Source of the DNA: a virus
Length of the DNA stretch: 39,604 nt
Strand: one strand, 5' to 3'
Virus record (IMG/VR): IMGVR_UViG_3300042197_000463
Span: 1-39,604 of that record
The position numbers were made by a program, and so were the translations under genes. The notes under the pieces are model-generated. The model was not told the DNA's origin, ran no database searches, and saw only the letters and a list, made by a program, of their open reading frames with translations. Every line of letters starts with the position of its first letter. Positions within the stretch are counted from its first letter, which is position 1. This document shows, in pieces, positions 25,201 to 33,995 of the stretch.

Positions 25201-26885
25201 GGAAGTACATTAACACTGGCGAGGGCGCGCAGGCGTACGGGTATGGGCACTATCTGGCGCAGCAGGAGTGGATTGCGCGGACGCGGTATCGGGATCGGTT
25301 GGTGAAGCAGCGGGCGGGGAATGCGTCCATGACCATTGAGCGGCCTGGGAAGGAGCCGATCACCATCACCGGGAAGGACGAGCCAGCATGGCGCATTGGT
25401 GACAGGTTGGTGCACATAGCAATGGGCGGCGATGAAATGGTGCTCGCCGACTCTGTGGCAATGGTCAAGCTGGAAGGTTACGAGGGTGCGCGCAAGAAGT
25501 TTGAGAACATTCTGCGTGGCAACGAATATTTTGTTGCCGAGCGTTTCAAGCGCATGGATGACTTCCTTGCAACGCTTGACGACCCAGCCGAGCGCGCGGA
25601 TTGGGAGCAGAGGTACGCCAAGACGCGGGCTGACCTGCAGGCCGAGGTAGATCTGGATCGGGCAAGGCTGCGCGCGCTGGATGAGGTGACGGTTGACGGA
25701 AAGCTGCGCCCCGACATTCAGGAAGTTCGCCCAGAGCCGCCGAAGGGCGCGCTGTACGGGAAGTTCATCCCGGACGAAACCTGGGGCCAGATGATGATCT
25801 GGGATGCTCCGCTGTCGAAGCAGCCAGAGAGTGTGCGGGCGGCGTTTCAGAAGCTGGGCATCAAAGAGCAGCCGCTGCCTGAGTGGACTGTGCGGGATGA
25901 TGGGGCTTGGGAGCTTGAGGCAGCGCGGAACATCCTGGTGATCAAGCACATCAAGGCCCCGGACTTGAAAACTGCGGCGCGAGAGCTTGGCTACAAATTC
26001 AAGGAAGTAGGCCCTGGTTGGCCTGCTCCGTGGGAGATCACCTGGAGGAATGGATCGAAGGCGTACTACAAGACTGAGGACGAAGTGCGGGCGGTAATCG
26101 AGCGCGAGTGGCTGCTTGAAGAGACGGGCATGGATGAGCCTGTGTTTAGCGTGTACCGCAATGGCAAACTTTCCTCAAACGAGCCAACACTTGAGGAAGC
26201 GAAAAAATGGGCGCTGGAGTTTGCAGGGATTCGAGACTTGGATGGCCAGGAGGCATACCGCAAACTGTCGCGCATGATCAGCGATGAGGATGCTGCCCCT
26301 GCTGAACTTCAGTCTGCGATGAAGACCGCAGTGGATGAGATTGTTGCGCGGCGCGATGGGGACGCAGCAGCCAAGTTTGCGAATGATGACGAGATCGCCT
26401 CCGTCATCCTGAACCAACTCGGCATTCCAGGCCATCGATTCCTCGATGGTGAAACCCGCGCGGCTGGCTGGGATTCGCCGGATGCGCGGTTTAACGTGGT
26501 GCTTTACTCAGACGATTTTGGCCGGGTGGCCTGGGAGGCAAAGGGCGAGGCGGGCCAGCAGCCGACAGAGTGGGTGACTGCGAATGGTCGCGCTCGCGTG
26601 ATAAAAACCGACGATGGAGCGAACGGTCGATTCGGGGTGGAGGTCGATGGGAAGGAGATCGACTATGAGCTATCCCTCGAACCTGCTTTGCGGGTTGCCG
26701 AGCAGGCGCTGGATGGACAGTTATATTCTCGCGGTGATACCATGCGGGCCGATCCCCTGGACGACACCACCATGCCCGACGCGCGTCTTTTGTCTGAGCA
26801 GGCCGATGCTGAAATCACATCGGCGCAGGAACTTTCGCAAGGCTTTATGCCTGCGGTTGAGTGCGCGCTGAGGGTTGGCGCATGA
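22266..26885 (+). CDS. Large polyvalent internal protein: DdrB-like, HExxxH and ADP-ribosyltransferase-like domains
   Basis: The ATG at 22266 overlaps the preceding stop and gives 1539 aa, the longest gene here. Residues about 90-260 are Gly/Ala-rich and hydrophobic, as in ejection proteins that cross membranes. A DdrB/ParB-like domain follows (about 400-570), with D-G-T-V-I-G-G-N-G-R near 463-472. H-E-V-G-E-H at 832-837 matches the HExxxH motif of phage polyvalent proteins. From about 955 an ART-PolyVal-like domain begins: F-H-G-S-P (His 960), G-E-G-A-Q-A-Y-G (985-992), W-D-A-P-L-S-K-Q-P-E, and a closing G-I-P-G-H-R-F-L-D-G near 1385-1395, with an extra segment of about 120 aa inserted before the last block. 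The likely role is a cargo enzyme ejected with DNA that modifies host targets. Activity is inferred, not shown. Confidence 0.87.
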   Translation: MAMFGTPGRETYDALYSTLQQPADVSALEREQAPGAFEGNGAAALGTGAFRGWSRGAVLLGDALTPVLRPVAKGIDELFGSSTDEWLVGEQQKAQRALAESKIDPKTNGTAAQVLYGLGDVLTTVALTRGSPQAGGIVYGYGQYKIGLSEGLDPATAGLKATIEGGAMGVSVALPAAMTGGLAYRMATGGALNVGVGVPERFAVSTLLNARGYPEMARQYAPLDSTAVVTELVLGAAFGGLLGPMAQAAKLPPPEAVPPSAVDAALVANQQRHAEIDTAPGVPTNTRTRQAHTQALSQAVESMVMGRDVNVEGLLRDAGFVGKRADFDALRVIADELDKAGATDLVAQVRAIEAEARERGLVVDEDTLGSVVLSEAPVESKMARVAERDGMDVRIGEDKVPTRLMLVEAADVQATMMKADNQFRDRTRVASEQQIADIAARLDPALLGDAPVMDYGAPVLAADGTVIGGNGRAAAVNRAYEQGTAQAYREALRAEFGDAVDGMQAPMLVRVLQRDVDVQKAAILSNEGGGLRMSALEQAKVDAERLGDLRGAEFTEDGMADMTTIRQWVGNMPQNQRASIMDADGRLSAEGAKRLQNAVLFKAYGDSPTLARLVESTDPGSRNIAAAMTRAAAAVADAREAIDRGDLYPIGLHDDLIAAVEKLDGLRRDGLSVDDWSKQIDAFGDNMTPEARLLVQFMDRNIRASRVMSDAVLGYYARLTEAGNPKQGSMFEAAQPDKMRMLTLALDGDAPMYGRGTGARSVVADLQAGFRAMFGRDADRLMETGRVRIVQSVRDLPGSGHPSDVGGMFWRGEAWVVADNTGLSQIRGRVLHEVGEHAGMQQMLGDALYADVLARIEAKVGTDPVFAEARALAEARANKPEHVPAETLAYLVENAPELPLVRRILAAVRQWVYRTSGGRFVDLTQADLQMMAVASLRRYAREAEVEAKGGDAPWYMTLFHGSPTVFKPEPGAPLGAMRWKYINTGEGAQAYGYGHYLAQQEWIARTRYRDRLVKQRAGNASMTIERPGKEPITITGKDEPAWRIGDRLVHIAMGGDEMVLADSVAMVKLEGYEGARKKFENILRGNEYFVAERFKRMDDFLATLDDPAERADWEQRYAKTRADLQAEVDLDRARLRALDEVTVDGKLRPDIQEVRPEPPKGALYGKFIPDETWGQMMIWDAPLSKQPESVRAAFQKLGIKEQPLPEWTVRDDGAWELEAARNILVIKHIKAPDLKTAARELGYKFKEVGPGWPAPWEITWRNGSKAYYKTEDEVRAVIEREWLLEETGMDEPVFSVYRNGKLSSNEPTLEEAKKWALEFAGIRDLDGQEAYRKLSRMISDEDAAPAELQSAMKTAVDEIVARRDGDAAAKFANDDEIASVILNQLGIPGHRFLDGETRAAGWDSPDARFNVVLYSDDFGRVAWEAKGEAGQQPTEWVTANGRARVIKTDDGANGRFGVEVDGKEIDYELSLEPALRVAEQALDGQLYSRGDTMRADPLDDTTMPDARLLSEQADAEITSAQELSQGFMPAVECALRVGA

Positions 26886-29386
26886 AGGCCCGTTGCATCC
26901 AGGCTGTCTCGCAGGCCATCGGGCGCGACCTGAAGGTTGCCGAGGCGCGCAATCTTGAGCAGCGCATCAAGGACGCCATGCGGCGCGAGGCTGGCAAAGA
27001 CCCGGCTGCGTGGCAGGCGCTCTCTGTTGGTGACCGGCTGCGGCTTGGTGCGCAGGCTGCGGGCAAGGAAATTGTCGAAGAGGCAAGCCTGAAAAAGACC
27101 CGCGTGGCCCGCCAGATCGAGGCGTGGGATCGCATGGATACCTACACCCACGAACAGGTTGCGAAGGGCTTTGATGACGACCGGCTGTCGGCGCTGGAGC
27201 GCACATTGGCCCCGGTCAACGATGGCAAGAACAACGTTGTCAGCATTGAGTCTGCTGCAAACGGCATTGAGGCCACGGCGATGGGGCGACTGGTCGAGGC
27301 GTGGGATTCGGTGTCGCCTCGCTTCATGGGTCTGTTCTCACGCAAGGATGCCGAGGACGCCTTTGTGCTTGAGGCGCATGGCATTGATTCTGGCAATGCG
27401 GAGGTCAAGGCCGGGGCGAAGGCTTGGGCCGACACGGTGGAAAGTCTGCGGCAGCGGTTCAACGCGGCGGGTGGCAACATCGGGCGGCTGGTGAATTGGG
27501 GCATGCCGCATTCGTGGTCGCAGCAACTGACGACGAAGCTGGGCCAGGATGCATTCATCACGGATTTCATGCAGTGGGTGGATCGGCGCGTCTACGTCCA
27601 TGAGGACGGGCGGGCCTACACCGACGACGAAATGCGCGCGTTCCTGGGTGAAGCGTGGCGCACCATCTCAACCGATGGGGCCAGCAAGTTGAAGCCAGAA
27701 CCGATGCCGGGGGGCGCTGTGAAGGCGAACCGTGGAGGGCAGCACAGGCAGATTCACTTCAAGGACGGGCGGACTGCGCTGGAGGCGTTCCGCAAGTATT
27801 CCGACCGAAATCTGTTTGAGGTGCTGTCTGGTCACGTCCGGGCGATGTCGCGCGACATTGCGATCATCGAGCAGTGGGGGCCGAATGCGGACTTTGCGTT
27901 TGAGACGATGCTGCGGCAGGCGTACCAGGAGGCCGCGCAGCCTGGGGCTGTGGCTGGCGCGAACGAGAAAGTGGCAAGGCTTGAGCGACTCTACGACCAT
28001 CTGTCGGGCAACGGTGCGCCACCGCTGGACAATTGGCTTGCGCGCGGCATGGCCGATCTTCGGGCCATCCTATCGTCTGCGCTGCTTGGATCGGCTGCGA
28101 TCACGTCGCTCTCGGACAACGGCACCCTCTACCTGACTGCGCGCGTGAACAAGCTACCGGCGCTGCAGGTGTTCTTTAACGCGCTGCGTGGCTACAACCC
28201 GGCAAACCGCACAGAGGCGCGGCTGGCTGCTCGGGCGGGGCTGATGGTTAAATCCATGCAGAATGATGTTGCCCGCTTTTCTGCGGACACAATGGGGCCG
28301 CGCTGGTCGTCGCGCATGTCGGCATTCTTCATGCGTGCGTCTGGCCTGAATGCGATCACCGAGGTTCGGCGGCGCGCGTTCTCTGCCACCATGATGGATG
28401 CCATTGGTGCGCTCACCCGCAATGTGGCGGACGTCACCAAGCTGGACGCGGACGACTACAGGTTCCTGGCATCCAAGGGGATCGACCAGCAGACCTGGGA
28501 TATTTGGCGCGCGACGAAGCCGGAAACCTGGGGCGGCAATCACACGGTGCTGACGCCAGAGGCGATCTACCGGGCGCAGGGGCCGTGGTCGCAGATCGAC
28601 CGTGATCGCGCTGCCTCGCGTCTGCTGTCGGTGGTGCTGGAAGAACAGAACATCGCGGTAATCGAGCCGGGTGCGCGTGAGCGTGCGTGGCTTGGCGCGA
28701 CCCAGGCAGGCACGTTCCAGGGCGAGTTGATGCGCTCGGTGTTCCTGTTTAAGTCGTTCCCCCATGCCATGCTGAAACGGCACATCGAGCGTGGCCTCAA
28801 AGCCTACGATGGCGCGACGGGCAAGGTTGGCTATCTGGCTTCGCTGCTTGCGCTGCAGACGCTGTTTGGCGCGATTGCGATGGAGACGAACGATCTGGTG
28901 TCGGGGCGCGACCCTAGGAACCTGAACCCGTTTGAGAAACACGGCGCGCGCAATCTGCTTTCGGCGCTGCTCAAGGGTGGGGCGCTCGGCATCTATGGCG
29001 ACTTCATTTTCAACGAGGCCAGCGCCAACGGGCGCAGCATGGTCGAGACAATGGCTGGCCCGGTTGCCAGTGCTGTGGCTGGAATTGATGCCGCAACACG
29101 CGGCAATCTAATACAATTCATGCGCGGCGACGAGACGAATGCTGGCGCTGAATTGACGCGGGTTGCGCGGGGTCTGATCCCTGGCGCTAACCTGTGGTAC
29201 GCGAAGGCTGCGCTGGATCATCTGATCTTCCAGGAATTGCAGGAGAACTTCTCGCCTGGGTACTTGGCGCGGATGCGCTCCAAGGCGCAGCGGGAATATG
29301 GCACCACGTATTGGTGGGCGCCTGGGCAGGACATTGATCGCGCTCGCGCGCCGAATTTAGGGAACATCGTAGGGGCAAGCAAATGA
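26882..29386 (+). CDS. Internal virion / ejection protein (gp16 position)
   Basis: The ATG at 26882 overlaps the previous stop (ATGA) and gives 834 aa. It is mostly helical with several hydrophobic or amphipathic stretches in the C-terminal half (around residues 400-420, 640-680 and 695-735), consistent with an ejected protein that spans the cell envelope. The order gp14-gp15-large-this-tailspike places it among the core proteins. Unlike T7 gp16 I see no lytic transglycosylase E-S motif, so peptidoglycan cutting must be done elsewhere or by a diverged domain. Its stop overlaps the tailspike ATG. Confidence 0.8.
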   Translation: MKARCIQAVSQAIGRDLKVAEARNLEQRIKDAMRREAGKDPAAWQALSVGDRLRLGAQAAGKEIVEEASLKKTRVARQIEAWDRMDTYTHEQVAKGFDDDRLSALERTLAPVNDGKNNVVSIESAANGIEATAMGRLVEAWDSVSPRFMGLFSRKDAEDAFVLEAHGIDSGNAEVKAGAKAWADTVESLRQRFNAAGGNIGRLVNWGMPHSWSQQLTTKLGQDAFITDFMQWVDRRVYVHEDGRAYTDDEMRAFLGEAWRTISTDGASKLKPEPMPGGAVKANRGGQHRQIHFKDGRTALEAFRKYSDRNLFEVLSGHVRAMSRDIAIIEQWGPNADFAFETMLRQAYQEAAQPGAVAGANEKVARLERLYDHLSGNGAPPLDNWLARGMADLRAILSSALLGSAAITSLSDNGTLYLTARVNKLPALQVFFNALRGYNPANRTEARLAARAGLMVKSMQNDVARFSADTMGPRWSSRMSAFFMRASGLNAITEVRRRAFSATMMDAIGALTRNVADVTKLDADDYRFLASKGIDQQTWDIWRATKPETWGGNHTVLTPEAIYRAQGPWSQIDRDRAASRLLSVVLEEQNIAVIEPGARERAWLGATQAGTFQGELMRSVFLFKSFPHAMLKRHIERGLKAYDGATGKVGYLASLLALQTLFGAIAMETNDLVSGRDPRNLNPFEKHGARNLLSALLKGGALGIYGDFIFNEASANGRSMVETMAGPVASAVAGIDAATRGNLIQFMRGDETNAGAELTRVARGLIPGANLWYAKAALDHLIFQELQENFSPGYLARMRSKAQREYGTTYWWAPGQDIDRARAPNLGNIVGASK

Positions 29387-31782
29387 CGGTAGCGACGACC
29401 ACGAGTCGGGTTGAGTACGCTGGGAATGGCAGCACCACCGCCTTTTCGGTGCCGTTCTACTTTCTTGCCAATGCTGACCTGAAGGTCTACCAAGGCGGCG
29501 TTTTAAAGACGCTGACCACCCACTACAACGTGTCGGGCGCTGGCAATCCTGCGGGCGGGACTGTGACGTTTGTGGCGGCTCCCACGACCGGGCAGGCTGT
29601 CGTGATCTTCCGCGACCCGGCTCTCACGCAGAATGTGGACTACGTGCCGAACGATCCATTCCCTGCCACATCGCATGAACAGGCGCTGGATCGTCTGACG
29701 ATGATTGCGCAGCGCAATCGTGATCTGATTGGGCGGGCGCTTGTGTTGCCGGATGGTGATGCGTCTGGTGCCAGCACGACATTGCCGACGCCAGAGGCTA
29801 GTAAGTTGATCGGCTGGAATCTCGGCGCGAGTGCGCTGCAGAACTTCGGCGCAGCCGATCTGGCGTCTGTTCTCACCTATGCCAATTGGCGCGTGCAGAC
29901 ATTTACTGGCGATGGAGTAACGACTTCTTTTGCCTTGACTAATTCACCCGTCAACGTGGCGAACACGGATGTGTCTATTGATGGCGTGACGCAGGTGCCT
30001 GGGGCGGACTACTCCCTATCAGGCGACGGTCTGTCCATCGTGTTTGGCGCGGCCCCCGGCAACGGTACGGTGATCTGCTGTCGCTATGGGCAGGCTGCGG
30101 TGCAAGGTCGAGACGATGCGTCAATCGTCTACTACCAACCTGCAGGCACTGGCGCGGTGTCGCGGGATGTGCAGAGCAAGTTGCGCGAAACCATCAGCGT
30201 CAAAGACTTCGGCGCTGTTGGCGACGGGGTGACTGACGACACTGCTGCAATTCAAGCTGCGCTCAACGCTGCCGCTGGCCGCACTGTCTATGTGCCTGCT
30301 GGCACCTATGTTGTCACTTCGACGCTGACTGCGTACCCGACAGTATTCACTGGCATTTTTGGGTCAGGGATGCAACTTGTCGGCGACGGAATGCTGAACA
30401 CCAAGTTTGACAACCGGGTAGCCAATGGCCCGATGATCGAACTCGACACCGCGACCCACACCCCAGATTCATACAAGGCTGTGATGGGTGCGCGTCTGTC
30501 GAACTTTATGATCATGACGACAACCTCGCCTGCCAATTCGACAGGCATCCGGGTTGTGAATGCCTATGAGACTCTGATCTCTCAGGTGTACATCAAAGGC
30601 ATGACGCTCGACGGAATTGAACTGGCGAACGGACTTTACACCGATGACGGCTGGAGCATGGTTACTGTCAGTCAGTGCTGGATTGACACTTGTGCTCGAT
30701 GGGGCATCAAGGGCGACGGCACTCCTGGGCGGAATGAAGGCTCATACACTCATTTGCATGAAGTGTTTTTCCAGTCTTGCGGCACAGCAAGTGCAGCCGC
30801 CATTCCACCTAGCGGCGGGATGATTTGGAAAGGGCAAGACCTGACTCTTGATTCCAGTGCTTTTGCGAATGGATGCGAGAATGTCGGCTTGTTTATCGAG
30901 GGCGAGGCTGGCCTCGGCTTGCAAGTGGACTTGCGAAACACGACATTCGAAAATTGCAAGAAGCGCAGCTTGTACGTCACTGGCGTATCTAACCTCAAAG
31001 GTCGCAATGTTCAGTTCTACAACAATGACACGTTCACATCGACGGTTGCGTGTGAGTTTGATGCCTCATCTTATACGATACGGCAAGTCGATTTAGACGG
31101 CATGCAAATTCGCGCCACTGCTGGCAACAATGCATACACGGCATTTAAGATTAGCGGTGCTAATGCGGAGTTGATTAGCTGCCGGGTTCGCAATGTAAAT
31201 TGGGACAACTTCGATTACGCAGGCCAAGCTAGGTTTAGCGGATGGCAGTTTGATGAAGTGCCGATTTCATGTGACGCTGTGGCAGTCAGCACGACATCGG
31301 TTCTTTTGCGGCCTGTTCGCGCAAAGCCGCGCGGCTCTTCGATGCCTTTGCGTTTGCGCGGTGGGGGTGGAGGGACACCCTCGACCACAGGTGAATGGGT
31401 GCAGTATCAAGTGCCGAACGCAGGCATTGGCATTAGCAATTCGGGCTTGTCGGCAAGCACACGGTACTACCTATACCTGTATGACAATTCAGGCGCTCCA
31501 GCTTTGGAGTTGTCCACCACAGCATTCACCTACGACACGGCAACCGTGTACCCGATCAAAACCGGCGATGCGACCAGAACCTACTGCGGCAGCGTGATCA
31601 CAGATGGCTCGTCGCTGTTCGTGACCTCTGGCGGTGGTTGGCTGAATCCAGCGCTGGTGCCGGGATCGCAGACGGGTGTTTACAGCTTCATGTGGACGGA
31701 TAGCAGCGGGCGTTTGCGAGTTAAGTACGCAACAGCACCGACCAGTGATACTGACGGAACTGTAGTCGGAACGCAGACATGA
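29383..31782 (+). CDS. Tailspike / tail fibre with pectate-lyase-like beta-helix
   Basis: In this 799-aa protein residues 1-150 form a T7-fibre-type adaptor ([21 protein letters not shown], then [17 protein letters not shown]). A second module of the same strand type follows at about 165-245 ([12 protein letters not shown]). From about 265 [19 protein letters not shown] opens a parallel beta-helix, as in phage depolymerase tailspikes; the C-terminal 150 residues form a separate trimerisation or binding part. It determines host surface recognition, probably by cleaving capsule or O-antigen. Codon use in 30.4-31.3 kb is less GC-rich, a sign of host-range exchange. Confidence 0.93.
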   Translation: MTVATTTSRVEYAGNGSTTAFSVPFYFLANADLKVYQGGVLKTLTTHYNVSGAGNPAGGTVTFVAAPTTGQAVVIFRDPALTQNVDYVPNDPFPATSHEQALDRLTMIAQRNRDLIGRALVLPDGDASGASTTLPTPEASKLIGWNLGASALQNFGAADLASVLTYANWRVQTFTGDGVTTSFALTNSPVNVANTDVSIDGVTQVPGADYSLSGDGLSIVFGAAPGNGTVICCRYGQAAVQGRDDASIVYYQPAGTGAVSRDVQSKLRETISVKDFGAVGDGVTDDTAAIQAALNAAAGRTVYVPAGTYVVTSTLTAYPTVFTGIFGSGMQLVGDGMLNTKFDNRVANGPMIELDTATHTPDSYKAVMGARLSNFMIMTTTSPANSTGIRVVNAYETLISQVYIKGMTLDGIELANGLYTDDGWSMVTVSQCWIDTCARWGIKGDGTPGRNEGSYTHLHEVFFQSCGTASAAAIPPSGGMIWKGQDLTLDSSAFANGCENVGLFIEGEAGLGLQVDLRNTTFENCKKRSLYVTGVSNLKGRNVQFYNNDTFTSTVACEFDASSYTIRQVDLDGMQIRATAGNNAYTAFKISGANAELISCRVRNVNWDNFDYAGQARFSGWQFDEVPISCDAVAVSTTSVLLRPVRAKPRGSSMPLRLRGGGGGTPSTTGEWVQYQVPNAGIGISNSGLSASTRYYLYLYDNSGAPALELSTTAFTYDTATVYPIKTGDATRTYCGSVITDGSSLFVTSGGGWLNPALVPGSQTGVYSFMWTDSSGRLRVKYATAPTSDTDGTVVGTQT

Positions 31783-32066
31783 TCCCCCGCGACAAAATTT
31801 TCCACTTCGCCGCTGGCTTTGCCGTGGCGCTCGTCACTGTCTCTCTGTGGGCCTTGCTCGGGTATTACGGCTTCGTTCGCACTCAAGATGCGGTGTTCGT
31901 GGCTGTGTGGGCTGCGGCTGTGGCGGGTGCAATCAAAGAAGTCTGCGACTGGATGGAGAATCGAGTGCGCCCAGGTTCGCATGGTGTTGAGTGGCTGGAC
32001 TTTGCGGCCACCGCTGCAGGCGCAGTGCCAATCGTTTTCCTTGTCTCTGTTTTGTCTAAACCATGA
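31779..32066 (+). CDS. Small membrane protein of the lysis cassette
   Basis: In this 95-aa protein I count three hydrophobic segments (about residues 8-30, 40-52 and 72-92) separated by charged turns, starting [10 protein letters not shown]. Such three-span proteins next to endolysin genes are often holins or holin-like; an alternative is a YfiM-like lipoprotein-type protein, but no lipobox Cys is present. ATG overlaps the tailspike stop (ATGA). Confidence 0.7.
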   Translation: MIPRDKIFHFAAGFAVALVTVSLWALLGYYGFVRTQDAVFVAVWAAAVAGAIKEVCDWMENRVRPGSHGVEWLDFAATAAGAVPIVFLVSVLSKP

Positions 32067-32419
32067 ATATCGACATGATTGACTCTCAAGCAATTATCGG
32101 GGGTGCTGGCGCTGCTGGTGCGGGTGTCTACATCTGGTCAAAGATGCGGCGGGTGCTTGCGCACGATGCCACCGACGCATCGGCGCACACCAGCATGAAG
32201 ATCGCCATGGAAAACCTGCGCGAAGAGAACAGCCGTTTGCATGAAGAGGTGAGCAGGCTGCGCACAGAGATCGACCGCCTGCGCGAGACCGTCACCTCTT
32301 TGACCACCGAGCTTGCCAACATGAGCACCGTGGTTTCCCGCAATGCCTTTGAGGATCAGATGGCCCGCGAGGGGCGCATTGATCGGCGCAAGAACCGCAA
32401 CGACGATTCCGGCAAATGA
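32063..32419 (+). CDS. Membrane-anchored coiled-coil protein, possible inner spanin
   Basis: In this 118-aa protein one N-terminal hydrophobic segment (residues about 8-27, G-G-A-G-A-A-G-A-G-V-Y) precedes a long heptad coiled coil (about 45-95, L-R-E-E-N-S-R-L-H-E-E-V-S-R-L). The C-terminus is basic. A single TM followed by a coiled coil in a lysis cassette matches i-spanins (Rz-like), although no outer-spanin lipoprotein is nested in it that I can find. It overlaps both neighbours by 4 nt. Confidence 0.7.
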   Translation: MNIDMIDSQAIIGGAGAAGAGVYIWSKMRRVLAHDATDASAHTSMKIAMENLREENSRLHEEVSRLRTEIDRLRETVTSLTTELANMSTVVSRNAFEDQMAREGRIDRRKNRNDDSGK

Positions 32420-32883
32420 ACTTCGACCAAGCATTCGACAAGCTCATCGGGCACGAGGGTGGGTATGTGAACCACCCGGATGACCCAGGGGGTGAGACCA
32501 AGTACGGCATCAGCAAGCGTGCATACCCTGGCGAGGACATCGCCAGGCTGACGCTTGAGCGTGCCAAGCAGATTTATCTGCGCGACTACTGGGGGCCAGC
32601 CGGGTGCGATGCGCTGCCGGATGCTGCGAAGTTTCAGGTGTTCGACATGGCTGTCAACAGCGGTGTGGCCACGGCAGTGAAGACGGTGCAGCGTGCTGTT
32701 GGCGTGAACGCTGACGGCAAGCTGGGGCCTGTCACTCTGCAGGCGATCCAGTCGATGCCAGCCCCCAGGCTGGTGGCCCGCTTCAACGGACACCGGCTGG
32801 CGTTCATGGCGCAGTTGAATACTTGGCCTTCTTTCTCTCGCGGCTGGGCGCTGCGCATTGCAGAAAATCTTTTGGAGGCGTGA
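32416..32883 (+). CDS. Endolysin, GH108-type muramidase
   Basis: The N-terminus of this 155-aa protein carries I-G-H-E-G-G-Y-V-N-H-P-D-D-P-G-G (residues 11-26) with the catalytic-type Glu14, then K-Y-G-I-S; this is the glycoside hydrolase 108 signature. The C-terminal half (G-V-N-A-D-G-K-L-G-P-V-T) matches the accompanying peptidoglycan-binding domain. It degrades murein at lysis. No signal peptide or SAR segment is seen, so export depends on a holin. Confidence 0.95.
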   Translation: MNFDQAFDKLIGHEGGYVNHPDDPGGETKYGISKRAYPGEDIARLTLERAKQIYLRDYWGPAGCDALPDAAKFQVFDMAVNSGVATAVKTVQRAVGVNADGKLGPVTLQAIQSMPAPRLVARFNGHRLAFMAQLNTWPSFSRGWALRIAENLLEA

Positions 32884-32885
32884 GC

Positions 32886-33275
32886 ATGATTCAGGCACTC
32901 ATTCCTGCGCTGGCCCCAATCTTGGGGCAGGTCATCAAGTCGAAGTTTCCAGACCCGGCAGAGCAGGCCAAGGTCGAGGCCGAAGTCACAGCGCAATTGT
33001 GGCAAAACGCGCACCAGTTAAACGCGGCGGCTGCGGAGATCATCAAGACCGAGGCGCAGTCGCAGCATTGGCTGGCGGCGATCTGGCGACCGATGGTGAT
33101 GTTGGTGTTTGCTGGCTTGATCGTGGCGCGCTGGTTTGGGTGGGCTGCGCCGAATCTGTCCGAGGCCGAGTACCTGAAGCTGTGGAGCATTGTGGAGTTC
33201 GGGCTTGGCGGCTATGTCGTCGGGCGCAGTGTTGAGAAAATCGCACCGTCGATTGCCGACGCGCTGCGCAAGTAG
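32886..33275 (+). CDS. Holin (3TM-type)
   Basis: The ATG at 32886 (129 aa) follows the endolysin by 2 nt. An amphipathic N-terminus is followed by a helix E-I-I-K-T-E-A-Q-S-Q-H-W-L-A-A-I-W-R-P, then hydrophobic segments at about residues 70-90 and 105-122. The motif W-L-A-A-I-W-R-P-M-V-M-L is typical of the phage 3TM holin family. The role is timed membrane permeabilisation releasing the endolysin. An upstream in-frame ATG at 32823 lies inside the endolysin gene. Confidence 0.87.
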   Translation: MIQALIPALAPILGQVIKSKFPDPAEQAKVEAEVTAQLWQNAHQLNAAAAEIIKTEAQSQHWLAAIWRPMVMLVFAGLIVARWFGWAAPNLSEAEYLKLWSIVEFGLGGYVVGRSVEKIAPSIADALRK

Positions 33276-33292
33276 AAAGGCTGGGCCGGGAT

Positions 33293-33949
33293 GTGGTCAC
33301 CAAGATTTCGGGGGCGATGATTGCAGACAGTGCTGTGGCGCACGTCAACATGGTCAACAATTCGGTGGGCCATGACGAAATGCGAAACGATGCCATCGGC
33401 ACGAATGAACTGCAGGATGCCGCAGTTACTGCGGTGAAGCTGGCGGCGGCTCTGGATTTGTCATCCAAGACGCTGACGCTTTCGGCTGCGCAAAAGGCGG
33501 CGGACTATATCGAAATTCGGGACGAGAAGGCGTCGGGGACAGATGGCGGCGGCTTCACTTCCGGGGCGTGGCAAAAGCGAGACCTGAACACCGAGCATTC
33601 GGATGTTGGCGGGCATGCGTCAATTGCGACCAGCCAGATCACGCTGGCAGCGGGCACGTACTTGGCTGAGATTGCGTGCCCAGCGATTGCGGTAAACGCG
33701 CACCAAGCAAGGCTCTACAACACCAGCGATGCCGCGACGACGCTGGTGGGCACTTCGAGCTACTGCGGCAACGGCTCGACGCAGGCGACGGTTTCTACCA
33801 TCACAGGCCGGTTCACCATTGCATCGTCCAAGGTGTTTGAGGTTCAGCACCGATGCGAGACGACCAAGGCGACCAATGGCTACGGGGATGCTAACAGCTT
33901 CGGCGAGGTCGAGGTCTACACCGTGGCGCGGTTCTGGAAGGTAGGATAA
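33293..33949 (+). CDS. Probable receptor-binding or fibre-tip protein (jelly-roll-like)
   Basis: This 218-aa protein starts at GTG 33293. The N-terminal 55 residues have short repeats typical of fibre shafts (V-A-H-V-N-M-V-N-N-S-V-G-H-D-E-M). From about 75 there is a beta-sandwich resembling C1q/TNF-like tips (E-I-R-D-E-K-A-S-G-T-D-G-G-G-F, W-Q-K-R-D-L-N-T, A-G-T-Y-L-A-E-I, G-E-V-E-V-Y-T). It is the last late gene, after the lysis cassette and before a terminator, a common place for secondary receptor-binding proteins. Likely a virion surface protein; receptor unknown. Confidence 0.8.
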   Translation: MVTKISGAMIADSAVAHVNMVNNSVGHDEMRNDAIGTNELQDAAVTAVKLAAALDLSSKTLTLSAAQKAADYIEIRDEKASGTDGGGFTSGAWQKRDLNTEHSDVGGHASIATSQITLAAGTYLAEIACPAIAVNAHQARLYNTSDAATTLVGTSSYCGNGSTQATVSTITGRFTIASSKVFEVQHRCETTKATNGYGDANSFGEVEVYTVARFWKVG

Positions 33950-33970
33950 TTTTTCTCCCTGGCAGGTTTT

Positions 33971-33995
33971 ACCCGGCTTAGGCCGGGTTTTTTTT
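33971..33995 (+). terminator. Late-operon terminator overlapping the integrase end
   Basis: The 7-bp stem ACCCGGC / GCCGGGT with TTAG loop is followed by eight T residues (33988-33995). It ends the rightward late transcript. The integrase stop codon (minus strand, 33978-33980) lies in its loop, so the two genes converge on it. Confidence 0.92.

Noticed and set aside
6899-33949. A T7-type RNA polymerase gene or phage-specific promoter set
   Set aside because: No protein of about 880 aa with polymerase motifs exists, and no repeated promoter-like 20-mer was noticed before late genes.
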